A stretch of 20,976 bases of DNA from 38-11 sp927435965 (GTDB taxonomy: Bacteria > Bacillota > Clostridia > Tissierellales > Dethiosulfatibacteraceae): positions 1 through 20,976 of the forward strand of contig CAKMKB010000100.1 of assembly GCA_927435965.1 (NCBI GenBank), given 5' to 3'. Shown piece after piece: positions 1 through 7,347 of this stretch; positions within the stretch are counted from its first letter, which is position 1; each line of letters opens with the position of its first letter. Made by a program: the position numbers and the translations under genes. The notes beneath the pieces were generated by a model that saw nothing but the letters and a program-made list of their open reading frames with translations, searched no databases and was not told the origin of the DNA.

Positions 1-72
1 GGTCGTAAACTGGATTTCATTCTACAGGAGATTAATCGTGAATCAAACACCATAGGTTCAAAATCAAGTACA
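1..72 (+). pseudogene. yicC: yicC 3' fragment, inverted relative to the rest of the gene
   Basis: Read on the plus strand from base 1, this stretch encodes the conserved C-terminal YicC signature: GRKLDFILQEINRE followed by SNTIGSKSS. In the family this motif lies near the end of the protein and is followed by about 30 more residues, which are missing here. The rest of yicC lies on the minus strand immediately to the right (75-687), so the two halves face each other. The join is around 63-78, where the hexamer ATCAAG occurs twice (63-68 and 73-78). Past the join the plus frame runs a few meaningless codons to a TAG at about 97-99. I see this as the turn of a fold-back chimera at the contig edge, not a real gene arrangement. 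Confidence 0.8.
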
Positions 73-687
73 ATCAAGATTATATTTATTTCCTATTAGT
101 TCAGAGACTCTTTTTTCAAGTTTTTCCTTATACTCCTCCACAACAGTTTGAGCTGACGCATAAATCTCTTCAATAAGAATTTCAACCTGATTTACACTGT
201 TAAGAATATCCTTTGTCAGGGCCTCTCCCTCTATTCTTCTCATAGATGTCAACTCATCCATGGCTTGGCTTAAGGCTTGTTCAAGGGTGATCCAATTCTT
301 ATCGCTATCGCCTTCTGTCTTTTGAATCTCCAGTATATCCTGCATTTTGAGCAAGGTATCCAGATCAGGCTCTCCTGTGAGCCCTAACAGGCTGGATAAC
401 TCATCTATGGCTTTTTTATAGGCTATTGCAATTGGTTCATTTACTTTTATTTGTGTATCGCTTCCTGCTAAAACCTCATAAGATACAAAGATATCAATTC
501 TTCCTCTGCTGATCTTGTTTTTAGCTATTTTTCTGATATTCTCTTCAAAACCCCGTATAAATTTTGGTATTTTTATGTTAATATCATTATACCTATTGTT
601 GATTGTCTTTATTTCAACAGTAAATCTGATGTCTTCATTGCTGCTTTCGCCCTTGCCAAAACCTGTCATGCTGCTAACAAAGCTCAT
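64..687 (-). pseudogene. yicC: YicC family endoribonuclease, truncated by an inversion at the window edge
   Basis: YicC/YloC proteins are conserved bacterial endoribonucleases of about 290 residues. This ORF holds roughly the first 200: it begins MSFVSSMTGFGKG, with the family's N-terminal MTGFG motif, and continues through the charged helical middle region to KLEKRVSELIGNK. It then hits a TGA a few codons after the inversion point, so the last residues (LDCT) are not native. An in-frame ATG five codons upstream exists, but the ATG at 687 has GGGAGG at the right distance and matches the family start. The missing C-terminal motif is on the other strand at 1-72. The gene is divergent from rqcH. 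In Bacillus subtilis, yloC (yicC) and yloA (rqcH) are also near neighbours. The break is probably artefactual, so the organism likely has an intact yicC. Confidence 0.85.
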
Positions 688-717
688 TGATTCCTCCCTC
701 AAAATTATTTATACTAT

Positions 718-746
718 ATATTAACACTATCAAATGCAATTATCAA
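718..746 (-). promoter_or_regulatory. Candidate sigma-A promoter of yicC
   Basis: On the minus strand a TTGATA -35 box (746-741) and a TAATAT -10 box (723-718) are separated by 17 nt, about 30 bases before the yicC start. The region is very AT-rich and other overlapping pairings are possible, for example TTGCAT with TAGTAT. I could not find an equally good pair for the divergent rqcH gene in the same 85-bp intergenic region. Confidence 0.45.
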
Positions 747-787
747 CGTATCATTAAGGAATTGAATATAAAATATAGGAGAATAAA

Positions 788-2524
788 ATGTCTTTAGATG
801 GATTTGTCGTCAGAAACCTAGTGTATGAACTGAACAATACGATAATAGATAGTAAAATAGATAAAATATATCAGCCAGAAAAGGATGAGATTATCTTGAA
901 TCTCAGATCTTCCAGTAAAAATCTGCAGTTGCTGCTGTCCGCAAACAGTACATATCCTAGAATCAATATAACTGTTGGAAAATACGTGAATCCAACATCT
1001 CCACCCTCCTTTTGCATGTTCCTAAGAAAACATTTAACCGGTGGGATAATAAAAAAAATAAAGCAAATCAATATGGATAGAGTTATCATGCTTGAAGTGG
1101 CTTCAAAAAACGAACTTAAGTCCGATACAACCAGAAGGATTTATATTGAAATTATGGGTAAGCACAGTAATATAATCCTTACAGATGAAAAGAACATGGT
1201 ACTGGAATGTATTAAAAGAATCAGCTTAAGTATCAGTAGCAAGAGACAAGTATATCCCGGCATCAAATACAGAATGCCTAATTTTGATAAAAAATATAAT
1301 CTGCTGAATGTGGACGAGAGTCAAATCAGACTGCTATTGAATACTTCCAATCAGGGGTTACGAACCGGTAAGTTTCTATTAGGATCTTTTTATGGAGTCA
1401 GTCCTCTGTTAAGCCGAGAAATATGTTTTCTATCTGGGATAGACGACTCTGATTCGATTGGAGCCTTGAATGATAATAAAGTGTCCAAGCTAATAGAAAC
1501 CCTGATGGCTCTAAAATCATCCATGTCACAGCATAACTTCGAACCAATGATTTTTATTGATCAAAAATCGAAAGAGTACATGGATTTTTATTGTTTCAAA
1601 TTAGAGCATTTGTCCTATCTGGAGCAGATTAGCTATAAGAGCATCAATGAGATATTGGATCTTTTCTATCTTGAGAAATCCAAATTCATCAGCTATAAAC
1701 AAAAAACGGCTGATTTGCGAAAAAAGGTTTCATCATTGATTGATAAATACGAGAAGAAGCTTGGCTATTTGAAAATTGAACTGATCAATTCTGAAATCAG
1801 GGAAAAGTATAAGCTTTTTGGTGATTTGATTCTAGCCAATATGCATAAAATCTCAACTAAAGATACTGAATTAATCGCGTTTGATTACACAACGAATGAA
1901 GAGATTAAAATCGAGCTGGATCCCAGTCTAAATCCATCAAAAAATGCTCAGAAATACTATAAGAAATATAATAAACTAAAAAGTGCCGAGAAATTCCTAA
2001 AAAAACAACTGAAGGTAACTCAGGAAAGCCTTGTCTATCTGGGAAATGTATTGTTTTCATTAGAAGAAGCCGTTGAATTAACTGTTGTGGACGAAATAAA
2101 AGAAGAATTATTCAAATCAGGCTATATCAAGAAATCAACACAAAAGAAGAAACCGGAAAAAAGCAAACCATTGCAAGTCGTCACCAAGGATGGTTTTGAA
2201 ATTTTCATTGGCAAAAATAACGAACAAAATGATTTTTTGACATTTGTGATTGCTACGAAGAATGATATTTGGCTCCACGCAAAAGGTGTTCCAGGGTCAC
2301 ATGTAATCATTCGTTCCGACAACCAAGAAGTCCCTGATGCAGTTCTTGAAGAAGCAGCAGCTTATGCGGCTTACTACAGCAGAAATAGAGGATCTGAAAA
2401 AGTTGAGGTAGACTACACCCTAAAACAGAACTTGAGGAAGCCAAAAAATGCAAAGCCCGGTTTAGTCATATTCAATGAAAACTTTTCTCTTATCATCGAA
2501 CCTAAAAAACCGGATTTGAGTTAA
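788..2524 (+). CDS. rqcH: RqcH, NFACT family Ala-tail elongation factor of ribosome quality control
   Basis: RqcH binds 50S subunits carrying stalled nascent chains, recruits tRNA-Ala and drives C-terminal alanine tailing that marks the chain for degradation. The 578-residue length fits the family (B. subtilis RqcH is about 570). The NFACT-N domain starts MSLDGFVVRNLV. It contains Asp97-Arg98 in INMDRVI and an EIMG motif at 121-124, both at the positions I recall as needed for activity in B. subtilis RqcH. A coiled-coil-rich middle (about 290-430) is followed by the NFACT-R domain (about 455-570) with DIWLHAKGVPGSHVIIR. The ATG has AGGAG 6 nt upstream. It is the only full plus-strand gene here, divergent from yicC and convergent with pyrR, with a gap of only 7 bp. 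No clear terminator is visible after it. Confidence 0.95.
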   Translation: MSLDGFVVRNLVYELNNTIIDSKIDKIYQPEKDEIILNLRSSSKNLQLLLSANSTYPRINITVGKYVNPTSPPSFCMFLRKHLTGGIIKKIKQINMDRVIMLEVASKNELKSDTTRRIYIEIMGKHSNIILTDEKNMVLECIKRISLSISSKRQVYPGIKYRMPNFDKKYNLLNVDESQIRLLLNTSNQGLRTGKFLLGSFYGVSPLLSREICFLSGIDDSDSIGALNDNKVSKLIETLMALKSSMSQHNFEPMIFIDQKSKEYMDFYCFKLEHLSYLEQISYKSINEILDLFYLEKSKFISYKQKTADLRKKVSSLIDKYEKKLGYLKIELINSEIREKYKLFGDLILANMHKISTKDTELIAFDYTTNEEIKIELDPSLNPSKNAQKYYKKYNKLKSAEKFLKKQLKVTQESLVYLGNVLFSLEEAVELTVVDEIKEELFKSGYIKKSTQKKKPEKSKPLQVVTKDGFEIFIGKNNEQNDFLTFVIATKNDIWLHAKGVPGSHVIIRSDNQEVPDAVLEEAAAYAAYYSRNRGSEKVEVDYTLKQNLRKPKNAKPGLVIFNENFSLIIEPKKPDLS

Positions 2525-2531
2525 TGATTTG

Positions 2532-3056
2532 CTATTCCTGGATCAGCACCTGATTGATGCCATCGATTTCTTCAATATTTACTGTGACTCTTTCACTCTT
2601 TGATGTAGGAACGTTCTTGCCTACAAAATCAGCTCTAATAGGCAGCTCTCTATGTCCACGGTCTATCAATACAGCCAGTTCGATCTTATTGGGTCTGCCG
2701 AGATCTATTATTGCATCCAATGCAGCCCTGACGGTTCTTCCTGTAAATAAGACATCATCGACCAGAATGATGATTTTACCTTCCACATCAAATTCACTGT
2801 CAGGTTTTGGTGTCAGATTATCTGAGCTTATATCATCTCTGTAAGGCGATATGTCCAGACTGAAATAAGGAACATCCTGTTCTTCTATTTCCTTTATGCT
2901 GCTTACAATCCTTTTTGCTAATGGAACACCTCTCGACCTGATACCAATGATGACCAATCCATCTACACCTTTGTTTTTTTCGATTATTTCATGTGCAATT
3001 CTAGTCAAAGCTCTGGTGATTGACTTTTCGTCCATAATCAATGCTTTTGTTTTCAT
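2532..3056 (-). CDS. pyrR: Bifunctional PyrR: pyr operon attenuation regulator / uracil phosphoribosyltransferase
   Basis: PyrR senses UMP/UTP and binds pyr mRNA leader hairpins to promote attenuation. It also has uracil phosphoribosyltransferase activity. The type I PRTase PRPP loop is present as VDDVLFTGRT at about residues 99-108, after the family start ALIMDEKSITRALTRIAHEI. An upstream ATG at 3065 would add three residues, but GGAG would then sit only 1-2 nt from it. The ATG at 3056 has GGAG about 10 nt away and gives MKTKALIMDE, which aligns from residue 1 with B. subtilis PyrR (MNQKAVILDE), so I chose it (174 aa). It is the last gene of the long operon, overlapping or abutting rluD. No pyr biosynthesis genes and no PyrR-binding leader are in the window, so regulation of a pyr operon is inferred from the family. 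Confidence 0.93.
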   Translation of the reverse strand: MKTKALIMDEKSITRALTRIAHEIIEKNKGVDGLVIIGIRSRGVPLAKRIVSSIKEIEEQDVPYFSLDISPYRDDISSDNLTPKPDSEFDVEGKIIILVDDVLFTGRTVRAALDAIIDLGRPNKIELAVLIDRGHRELPIRADFVGKNVPTSKSERVTVNIEEIDGINQVLIQE

Positions 3057-3057
3057 C

Positions 3058-3996
3058 TCACTCATTCTCCAATATTTTTAGTATTTTTTGAAAATCAGCC
3101 GGCAGGTCACTATCAAAATCCATTTTAACCTTCTTAAATGGATGGATAAAGGTTAAGCGCTTTGCGTGCAGCAGTTGTCCATGAAAGCTGAATTGATTAT
3201 CCTTCCGACCATAAAGCATGTCTCCCACAATAGGATAACCCAGGTAGCTAAGGTGAACCCTGATTTGGTGTGTCCTTCCTGTTTCAAGCTGAAGTTTTAA
3301 AAGTGTATATTTGTGATAATGATTGACCACTTCATATTTGGTGATGGCATGCTTGGAATTCTTTTCTGTAACGGCCATTTTTTTTCTGTCTTTTTCATCT
3401 CTACCTATAGGCAAATCTATGATGCCATGATTATCTTTCACGTGTCCATGGACTAAAGCTATGTAAAACCTCTCGGCTTTGTACTCTTTAATCTGCGAGC
3501 TCAGTGACTGATGTGTTATGTTGTTCTTTGCAACCACTAACAATCCAGTTGTATCTTTATCTAGTCTGTGAACAATTCCAGGACGTATTACGCCATTGAT
3601 ACTTGATAATGTGTCTAGTCTGTTGAGTAGTGCATTGACCATTGTTCCGGTGTAATTTCCCGGCGCCGGATGAACTACCATTCCCCGTGGTTTGTTGACT
3701 ACCGCTAGAGATTCATCTTCATAGACAATTTCAATATCTAAATCTTCAGCTTCTATCTTCAATAGCTGAGGCTTGGGAAGATTAATCTCAATTATATCTC
3801 CTGTCTCCAGTATATAGTTCTTTTTTTTGATGGTTCCATTTACATAGATACATTCTTCTTTAATAAGCTTTTGGAGATATGTTCTTGACATACTCTCATA
3901 ATATTCACTTAAAAACAAGTCCAACCTAGTACCGTCATCTTCAACAATCAACGTTTCTTTAATTGCTTCCTGATTCATCACATCATCCCAACTCAT
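3058..3996 (-). CDS. RluD/RluA family 23S rRNA pseudouridine synthase with S4 domain
   Basis: This enzyme isomerises uridine to pseudouridine, most likely in 23S rRNA. An N-terminal S4 RNA-binding domain (about residues 22-70) is followed by the RluA-type catalytic domain, with the signature GIVHRLDKDTTGLLVVAK. The catalytic aspartate is Asp146 of HRLDKDT. The 312-residue length is normal. The start is uncertain: the ATG at 3996 overlaps lspA by 14 bp and lacks a good ribosome binding site, and the ATG at 3978 is also possible. It is translationally linked to lspA upstream and pyrR downstream. The lspA-rluD-pyrR order is widespread in Firmicutes (B. subtilis lspA-ylyB-pyrR), so this is probably the YlyB orthologue. 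The exact target uridines cannot be read from sequence. Confidence 0.92.
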   Translation of the reverse strand: MSWDDVMNQEAIKETLIVEDDGTRLDLFLSEYYESMSRTYLQKLIKEECIYVNGTIKKKNYILETGDIIEINLPKPQLLKIEAEDLDIEIVYEDESLAVVNKPRGMVVHPAPGNYTGTMVNALLNRLDTLSSINGVIRPGIVHRLDKDTTGLLVVAKNNITHQSLSSQIKEYKAERFYIALVHGHVKDNHGIIDLPIGRDEKDRKKMAVTEKNSKHAITKYEVVNHYHKYTLLKLQLETGRTHQIRVHLSYLGYPIVGDMLYGRKDNQFSFHGQLLHAKRLTFIHPFKKVKMDFDSDLPADFQKILKILENE

Positions 3997-4438
3997 GTTT
4001 ATCTAATAGGATCATCAAGGATAGCAATATCGTCGCACAAACTAAAAAAATATCAGCAAAATTAAATACTGGAAAATCATAAAAACCCCAAAAGTTAACA
4101 TCAATAAAATCTATGACATATGTCAGCCTTATTCTGTCAATCAGATTGCCTATCGCACCAGCTATAATGAAATCGAAGATGACTCGACTCAATTTGGTAA
4201 GCTTATTGTTCTTGTGTCTATAATAAACAATTGAACCAAGTACTGCTATTGTCATAACAACAAAAAAAATCCGCTGGTCTTGGAGTATTCCAAATGCTGC
4301 CCCTCTATTCTCTACATAATTGAGCTGTAGAAAATTGTTTATCAATATAATTGGCTCAGAAAACATCAATATCTGCTGGGCCATAATTTTTGTGATTTGA
4401 TCAATAGCAACCAGTATTAAAACAATTAGAATATGCAT
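3983..4438 (-). CDS. lspA: Signal peptidase II (prolipoprotein signal peptidase)
   Basis: LspA is an inner-membrane aspartyl protease that removes the signal peptide of prolipoproteins after diacylglyceryl modification. The 151 residues contain about four hydrophobic helices and all family blocks: IDQITK near the N-terminus, ENRGAAFGIL at about 43-52, GNLIDRI with catalytic Asp101, and FPVFNFADIF with catalytic Asp129. The ATG follows GGAGG by 5 nt. The stop codon lies inside the start region of rluD, suggesting translational coupling. In B. subtilis lspA follows divIVA and ileS in the ylm cluster. Here the preceding gene is mtnN. Confidence 0.96.
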   Translation of the reverse strand: MHILIVLILVAIDQITKIMAQQILMFSEPIILINNFLQLNYVENRGAAFGILQDQRIFFVVMTIAVLGSIVYYRHKNNKLTKLSRVIFDFIIAGAIGNLIDRIRLTYVIDFIDVNFWGFYDFPVFNFADIFLVCATILLSLMILLDKHELG

Positions 4439-4451
4439 AGCACCTCCATGT

Positions 4452-5138
4452 CTATATCATTTCTATAACATTCAAAGTTATAGCAGCACTAATTTCAGCA
4501 GTGTATGTCTCAAAATCCTGATTACTGATCAAGGAAGTCTCATCAGCATTGTCAGATATACATCTAATGGCAACATATGGAATACTATACAAATAGCAAA
4601 CATGCCCTATAGAGGCACTCTCCATATCAACGCAATAGGCATCAAACTCCAAGCCTAGTTGTTGTTTGAACTCATCTGAACTGACAAATCTATCTCCAGA
4701 TACGATTCTACCGATGTGATGCTTTATCTTGCTATCAATAGATTTTTTGCACAAATCAATCAAGTGTGAATCTGCTTTAAAAACAGATGTTTTTAATCTT
4801 GGTATGGTTCCCAACTTATAACCAAAGGCTGTCACATCAAAATCATACTGCTGGGTATCAGATGAGATTACAACATCACCTAGCCCAACTGCCTGTTTGA
4901 TGGAACCGGCAATGCCGGTATTGATTATGGTTGATACGTTCAGATTATTGACCAATACACTTGCTGCAATAGCTGCATTTACCTTACCTATACCTGACTT
5001 AACCAAAACAACTTCTTTATTCTTATATTGTCCCCTGTACAATTCAAAAACCTTATCATCTAATACTTCCAGATTTGTAAGACGATTTTTCAATAAAAGT
5101 ATTTCTTCGTCCATCGCTCCGATTATTCCTATTATCAT
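4452..5138 (-). CDS. mtnN: 5'-methylthioadenosine/S-adenosylhomocysteine nucleosidase
   Basis: MtnN hydrolyses the glycosidic bond of methylthioadenosine and S-adenosylhomocysteine, releasing adenine in methionine salvage and SAM by-product disposal. The 228-residue protein starts MIIGIIGAMDEEI and keeps the catalytic set known from E. coli MTAN: Glu12, Glu173 in VDMESAS and Asp196 in CISDNADE. The nucleoside phosphorylase fold motifs NTGIAGS and GDRFVSS are also present. The ATG has AGGAG 5 nt upstream. The position is odd: between ylmH and lspA one normally expects divIVA. It is co-directional and tightly spaced (11 and 13 bp) with its neighbours, so it is part of the operon and not a random insertion between promoters. 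Confidence 0.95.
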   Translation of the reverse strand: MIIGIIGAMDEEILLLKNRLTNLEVLDDKVFELYRGQYKNKEVVLVKSGIGKVNAAIAASVLVNNLNVSTIINTGIAGSIKQAVGLGDVVISSDTQQYDFDVTAFGYKLGTIPRLKTSVFKADSHLIDLCKKSIDSKIKHHIGRIVSGDRFVSSDEFKQQLGLEFDAYCVDMESASIGHVCYLYSIPYVAIRCISDNADETSLISNQDFETYTAEISAAITLNVIEMI

Positions 5139-5149
5139 CTCTGCTCCTC

Positions 5150-5935
5150 TCAGATGTATTCTTTAAGCTGCAAAATAAGATTACCCTTTTTTGTGCTACC
5201 TTTTATACCCGCAAACTTAAATTTTCCTATGCCTTTTATAGAAAATACATCATTTTCAACAATCATTTGGTTTTTCTTTAAATCCGTAACACCATTGAGC
5301 TTAACACTTCCCTTATCGACCAGCATAAGAGATTTGCTTCTGGATGTATTCACAACTGATGATACAATGTTATCAATTCTCAAGGATGATACTATCAACT
5401 CAATACTTTTATAGTTGTGATCCAGATCGTATCCATTTTCAATATGATCCAGTGTGGCTTTAATCTTATGATTGCCAATCTGATTAAAATTTTCCAATAA
5501 AAAGGTTTCTAACTCTTTCTTTATAATTATGTAGGCGTCCCGTCCAACAAAAAAAATGTCTCCAACCTTGCTTCTGTTGATGCCCAGAGATAAAAGGCTG
5601 CCCAAGACATCTCTATGTATGATGGTGGTGGGTAAATGACTGATTTTAATCATTGAGATGATTTCAGTCAAAGTCGCTGTTAAATCAATATCTAACGAAG
5701 AGATAATGAAAATTTTTCTTTCCGCGTTTATTGACAGACCAGTCTCTTCATATTTGATATCTTTAAAAAAATTAAGTACTGATCTGGCAATCGTAACCTC
5801 ACTGAATGTTAGGAAATCAGTGCTTTTGTATTTCTCACTTACCTTTACAACAGATTGAAGGTCTAAAATACGTCTGGCGATAAACCGATCATCATCTTTC
5901 AAGCTGTCTATGTAGCTGTAAATGTTCTTAATCAT
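5150..5935 (-). CDS. ylmH: YlmH, S4-domain RNA-binding protein of the division/RQC cluster
   Basis: YlmH proteins carry a C-terminal S4 RNA-binding domain. B. subtilis YlmH has been reported to bind 50S nascent-chain complexes and to be able to support RqcH-dependent tailing in place of RqcP. This protein is 261 residues, close to the family length. The N-terminal part begins MIKNIYSYIDSLKDDDRFIA and includes a domain with FLTFSEVTIARSVL. The S4 domain is at about 185-245, with SRSKSLMLVDKGSVKLNG. The ATG overlaps the yggT stop by one base and has no visible Shine-Dalgarno sequence, so translation is probably coupled to yggT. The presence of rqcH in the same window makes an RQC role plausible here, but that is inference. 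Confidence 0.9.
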   Translation of the reverse strand: MIKNIYSYIDSLKDDDRFIARRILDLQSVVKVSEKYKSTDFLTFSEVTIARSVLNFFKDIKYEETGLSINAERKIFIISSLDIDLTATLTEIISMIKISHLPTTIIHRDVLGSLLSLGINRSKVGDIFFVGRDAYIIIKKELETFLLENFNQIGNHKIKATLDHIENGYDLDHNYKSIELIVSSLRIDNIVSSVVNTSRSKSLMLVDKGSVKLNGVTDLKKNQMIVENDVFSIKGIGKFKFAGIKGSTKKGNLILQLKEYI

Positions 5936-6198
5936 TAAAGTATAGAAATAATAAGATTTCTAATAATACTCAACAATAAAAATGCAGCAATTGGAGAAAA
6001 ATCAATCATGCCTTTGTTCAGTCCAATCTTAAATAAAAGCTCTCTTAGTGGGTAAAGTATAGGCTCAGTCAATTGAAAGATTACATCATAAAACTTAGAT
6101 GTTCTAAGGCTTGGTATGTAAGACATGATGATCCTGGCTAGTATCAGCAGCTCTATTAGGCTGAATAACCGATAGATTGATGTTTTGATTATTGTCAT
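5935..6198 (-). CDS. YggT/YlmG family small membrane protein
   Basis: This 87-residue protein has two hydrophobic segments, at about 8-28 and 65-85, around a conserved central block with PLRELLFKIGLNKGMIDFSP, which is typical of YggT/YlmG. The biochemical role is unknown. The family is repeatedly found next to sepF in Firmicutes and cyanobacteria and has been linked to division and envelope processes. The ATG follows GGGAG at 7 nt, and the gap to sepF is 4 bp. It is the middle member of the sepF-yggT-ylmH set. Confidence 0.9.
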   Translation of the reverse strand: MTIIKTSIYRLFSLIELLILARIIMSYIPSLRTSKFYDVIFQLTEPILYPLRELLFKIGLNKGMIDFSPIAAFLLLSIIRNLIISIL

Positions 6199-6202
6199 GA
6201 TT

Positions 6203-6646
6203 CTACTCCCATGTAAATCTATTTTTGTCGGAATTGTATTTAAGCTTTCCGCTTATTTCAACATTATAGGGTGCAATTACAAAAATATCCACTGAGACTT
6301 TCTGAATATTTGCCTCAAGTGAATAAACACCGCCTTTCACAAACTCGAAAATCTGTTTCTTTAACTCCAAATCAAGGTCTTCAAGATTCAACACAATGGT
6401 TTTTTTTCTTTTCAACTCATCAATTACGCCAGCACAATCCTCGTATCTTCTTGGGCTGATGATAAACAAGTCTGCATTATCAGAGACGTTGATAGATTCT
6501 TTTGCTTTTGGTGGCTTGCTCTTCAGGCTTATTCCATTTTCTTTCTTTTTATATTCTTCTTTCTTTACTTCAACAACAGTCTGATCCTCTTCATATTCAT
6601 CCTCAAGGTCAGATAAACCAATAATATCTTTAAATTTTTTAAACAT
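6203..6646 (-). CDS. sepF: Cell division protein SepF
   Basis: SepF polymerises at the membrane, binds the FtsZ C-terminal peptide and tethers or shapes the Z-ring, partly overlapping with FtsA. The 147 residues show the usual layout: a membrane-binding amphipathic helix at the N-terminus (MFKKFKDIIGL), an acidic and basic flexible linker (about 12-55), then the compact SepF domain. The domain contains ISPRRYEDCAGVIDELKRKK and a C-terminal segment with VSVDIFVIAPYNVEISG. The ATG has a perfect AAGGAGG. FtsZ at 17692-18801 ends in a recognisable LDIPNF peptide that would be its partner. As no ftsA is found in the usual place before ftsZ, SepF may be the main Z-ring anchor in this organism (inference). 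Confidence 0.95.
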   Translation of the reverse strand: MFKKFKDIIGLSDLEDEYEEDQTVVEVKKEEYKKKENGISLKSKPPKAKESINVSDNADLFIISPRRYEDCAGVIDELKRKKTIVLNLEDLDLELKKQIFEFVKGGVYSLEANIQKVSVDIFVIAPYNVEISGKLKYNSDKNRFTWE

Positions 6647-6656
6647 AATAACCTCC

Positions 6657-7343
6657 TTAAGATCTCTCTCCGAAAATCAATGATCCGACCCTTATCATAG
6701 TGGCTCCTTCTTCCAATGCTATCTTGAAATCATTGGACATACCCATAGATAAAGTGTCAATCAAGCTGTTCTTCAGATTCATTGATTTCAACTCATTAAA
6801 TTTTTGATGCATCAGTTTCATTAAAGGTCTAATATTCTCAGGTTCCTCATCAAAGGGAGCAACAGTCATCAAACCTCTTAGCCTGATATTGTCATATCTG
6901 CTAACAATTCTGGCAAAATCCAAAATTTCTTCCGGTTTAATACCAAACTTAGTATCCTCATTCCCAACATTAACTTCAATCAGAACATCTGTCTTCTTAA
7001 GTCGTTTGAGACTTTGTCTTTGAATTTCTTCTGCCAGTCTTTCACTATCAAGAGAATGAATAAGGCTTACTTTATCAATTATATATTTAACCTTGTTTCT
7101 TTGCAAGTGTCCGATCATATGCCATGTGATCGATTCATCGAATTGTTCTGTTTTTTCCATCAATTCCTGTACTCTATTCTCACCAAAATCAGTCAGTCCG
7201 CTTTCTATGGCTTCTTTCATTCCATTAATACCAACTGTTTTAGTAACAGCCACAATTCGAATATCTCTGCTATCCCTATTGCAACTATCACATACCTTTT
7301 TCATTTCAAGAACCAATGATTCCACATTTTCTTTAATACTCAC
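6657..7343 (-). CDS. PLP-binding homeostasis protein YggS/YlmE (PLPBP)
   Basis: YggS family proteins bind pyridoxal 5'-phosphate in a TIM-barrel fold without known catalytic activity and influence vitamin B6 and amino acid homeostasis. The 228 residues contain the PLP lysine Lys35 in IVAVTKT, then DFGENRVQE, WHMIGHLQRNK and, near the C-terminus, LSMGMSNDF with VRVGS-like phosphate-binding residues (IRVGSLIFGE). Translation starts at a GTG (7343) preceded by GAGGTGAT. An ATG just upstream of it is out of frame. Its position directly before sepF matches B. subtilis ylmE-sepF. Confidence 0.94.
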   Translation of the reverse strand: MSIKENVESLVLEMKKVCDSCNRDSRDIRIVAVTKTVGINGMKEAIESGLTDFGENRVQELMEKTEQFDESITWHMIGHLQRNKVKYIIDKVSLIHSLDSERLAEEIQRQSLKRLKKTDVLIEVNVGNEDTKFGIKPEEILDFARIVSRYDNIRLRGLMTVAPFDEEPENIRPLMKLMHQKFNELKSMNLKNSLIDTLSMGMSNDFKIALEEGATMIRVGSLIFGERS

Positions 7344-7347
7344 TTCA

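Noticed and set aside
64..702. A natural frameshift or early stop in yicC
   Set aside because: The missing C-terminal codons are on the other strand, which needs an inversion, not an indel.
703..787. PyrR-type attenuator, riboswitch or T-box in the short intergenic regions
   Set aside because: Intergenic spaces are under 110 bases, and none shows the conserved motifs or the terminator/antiterminator pairing expected.
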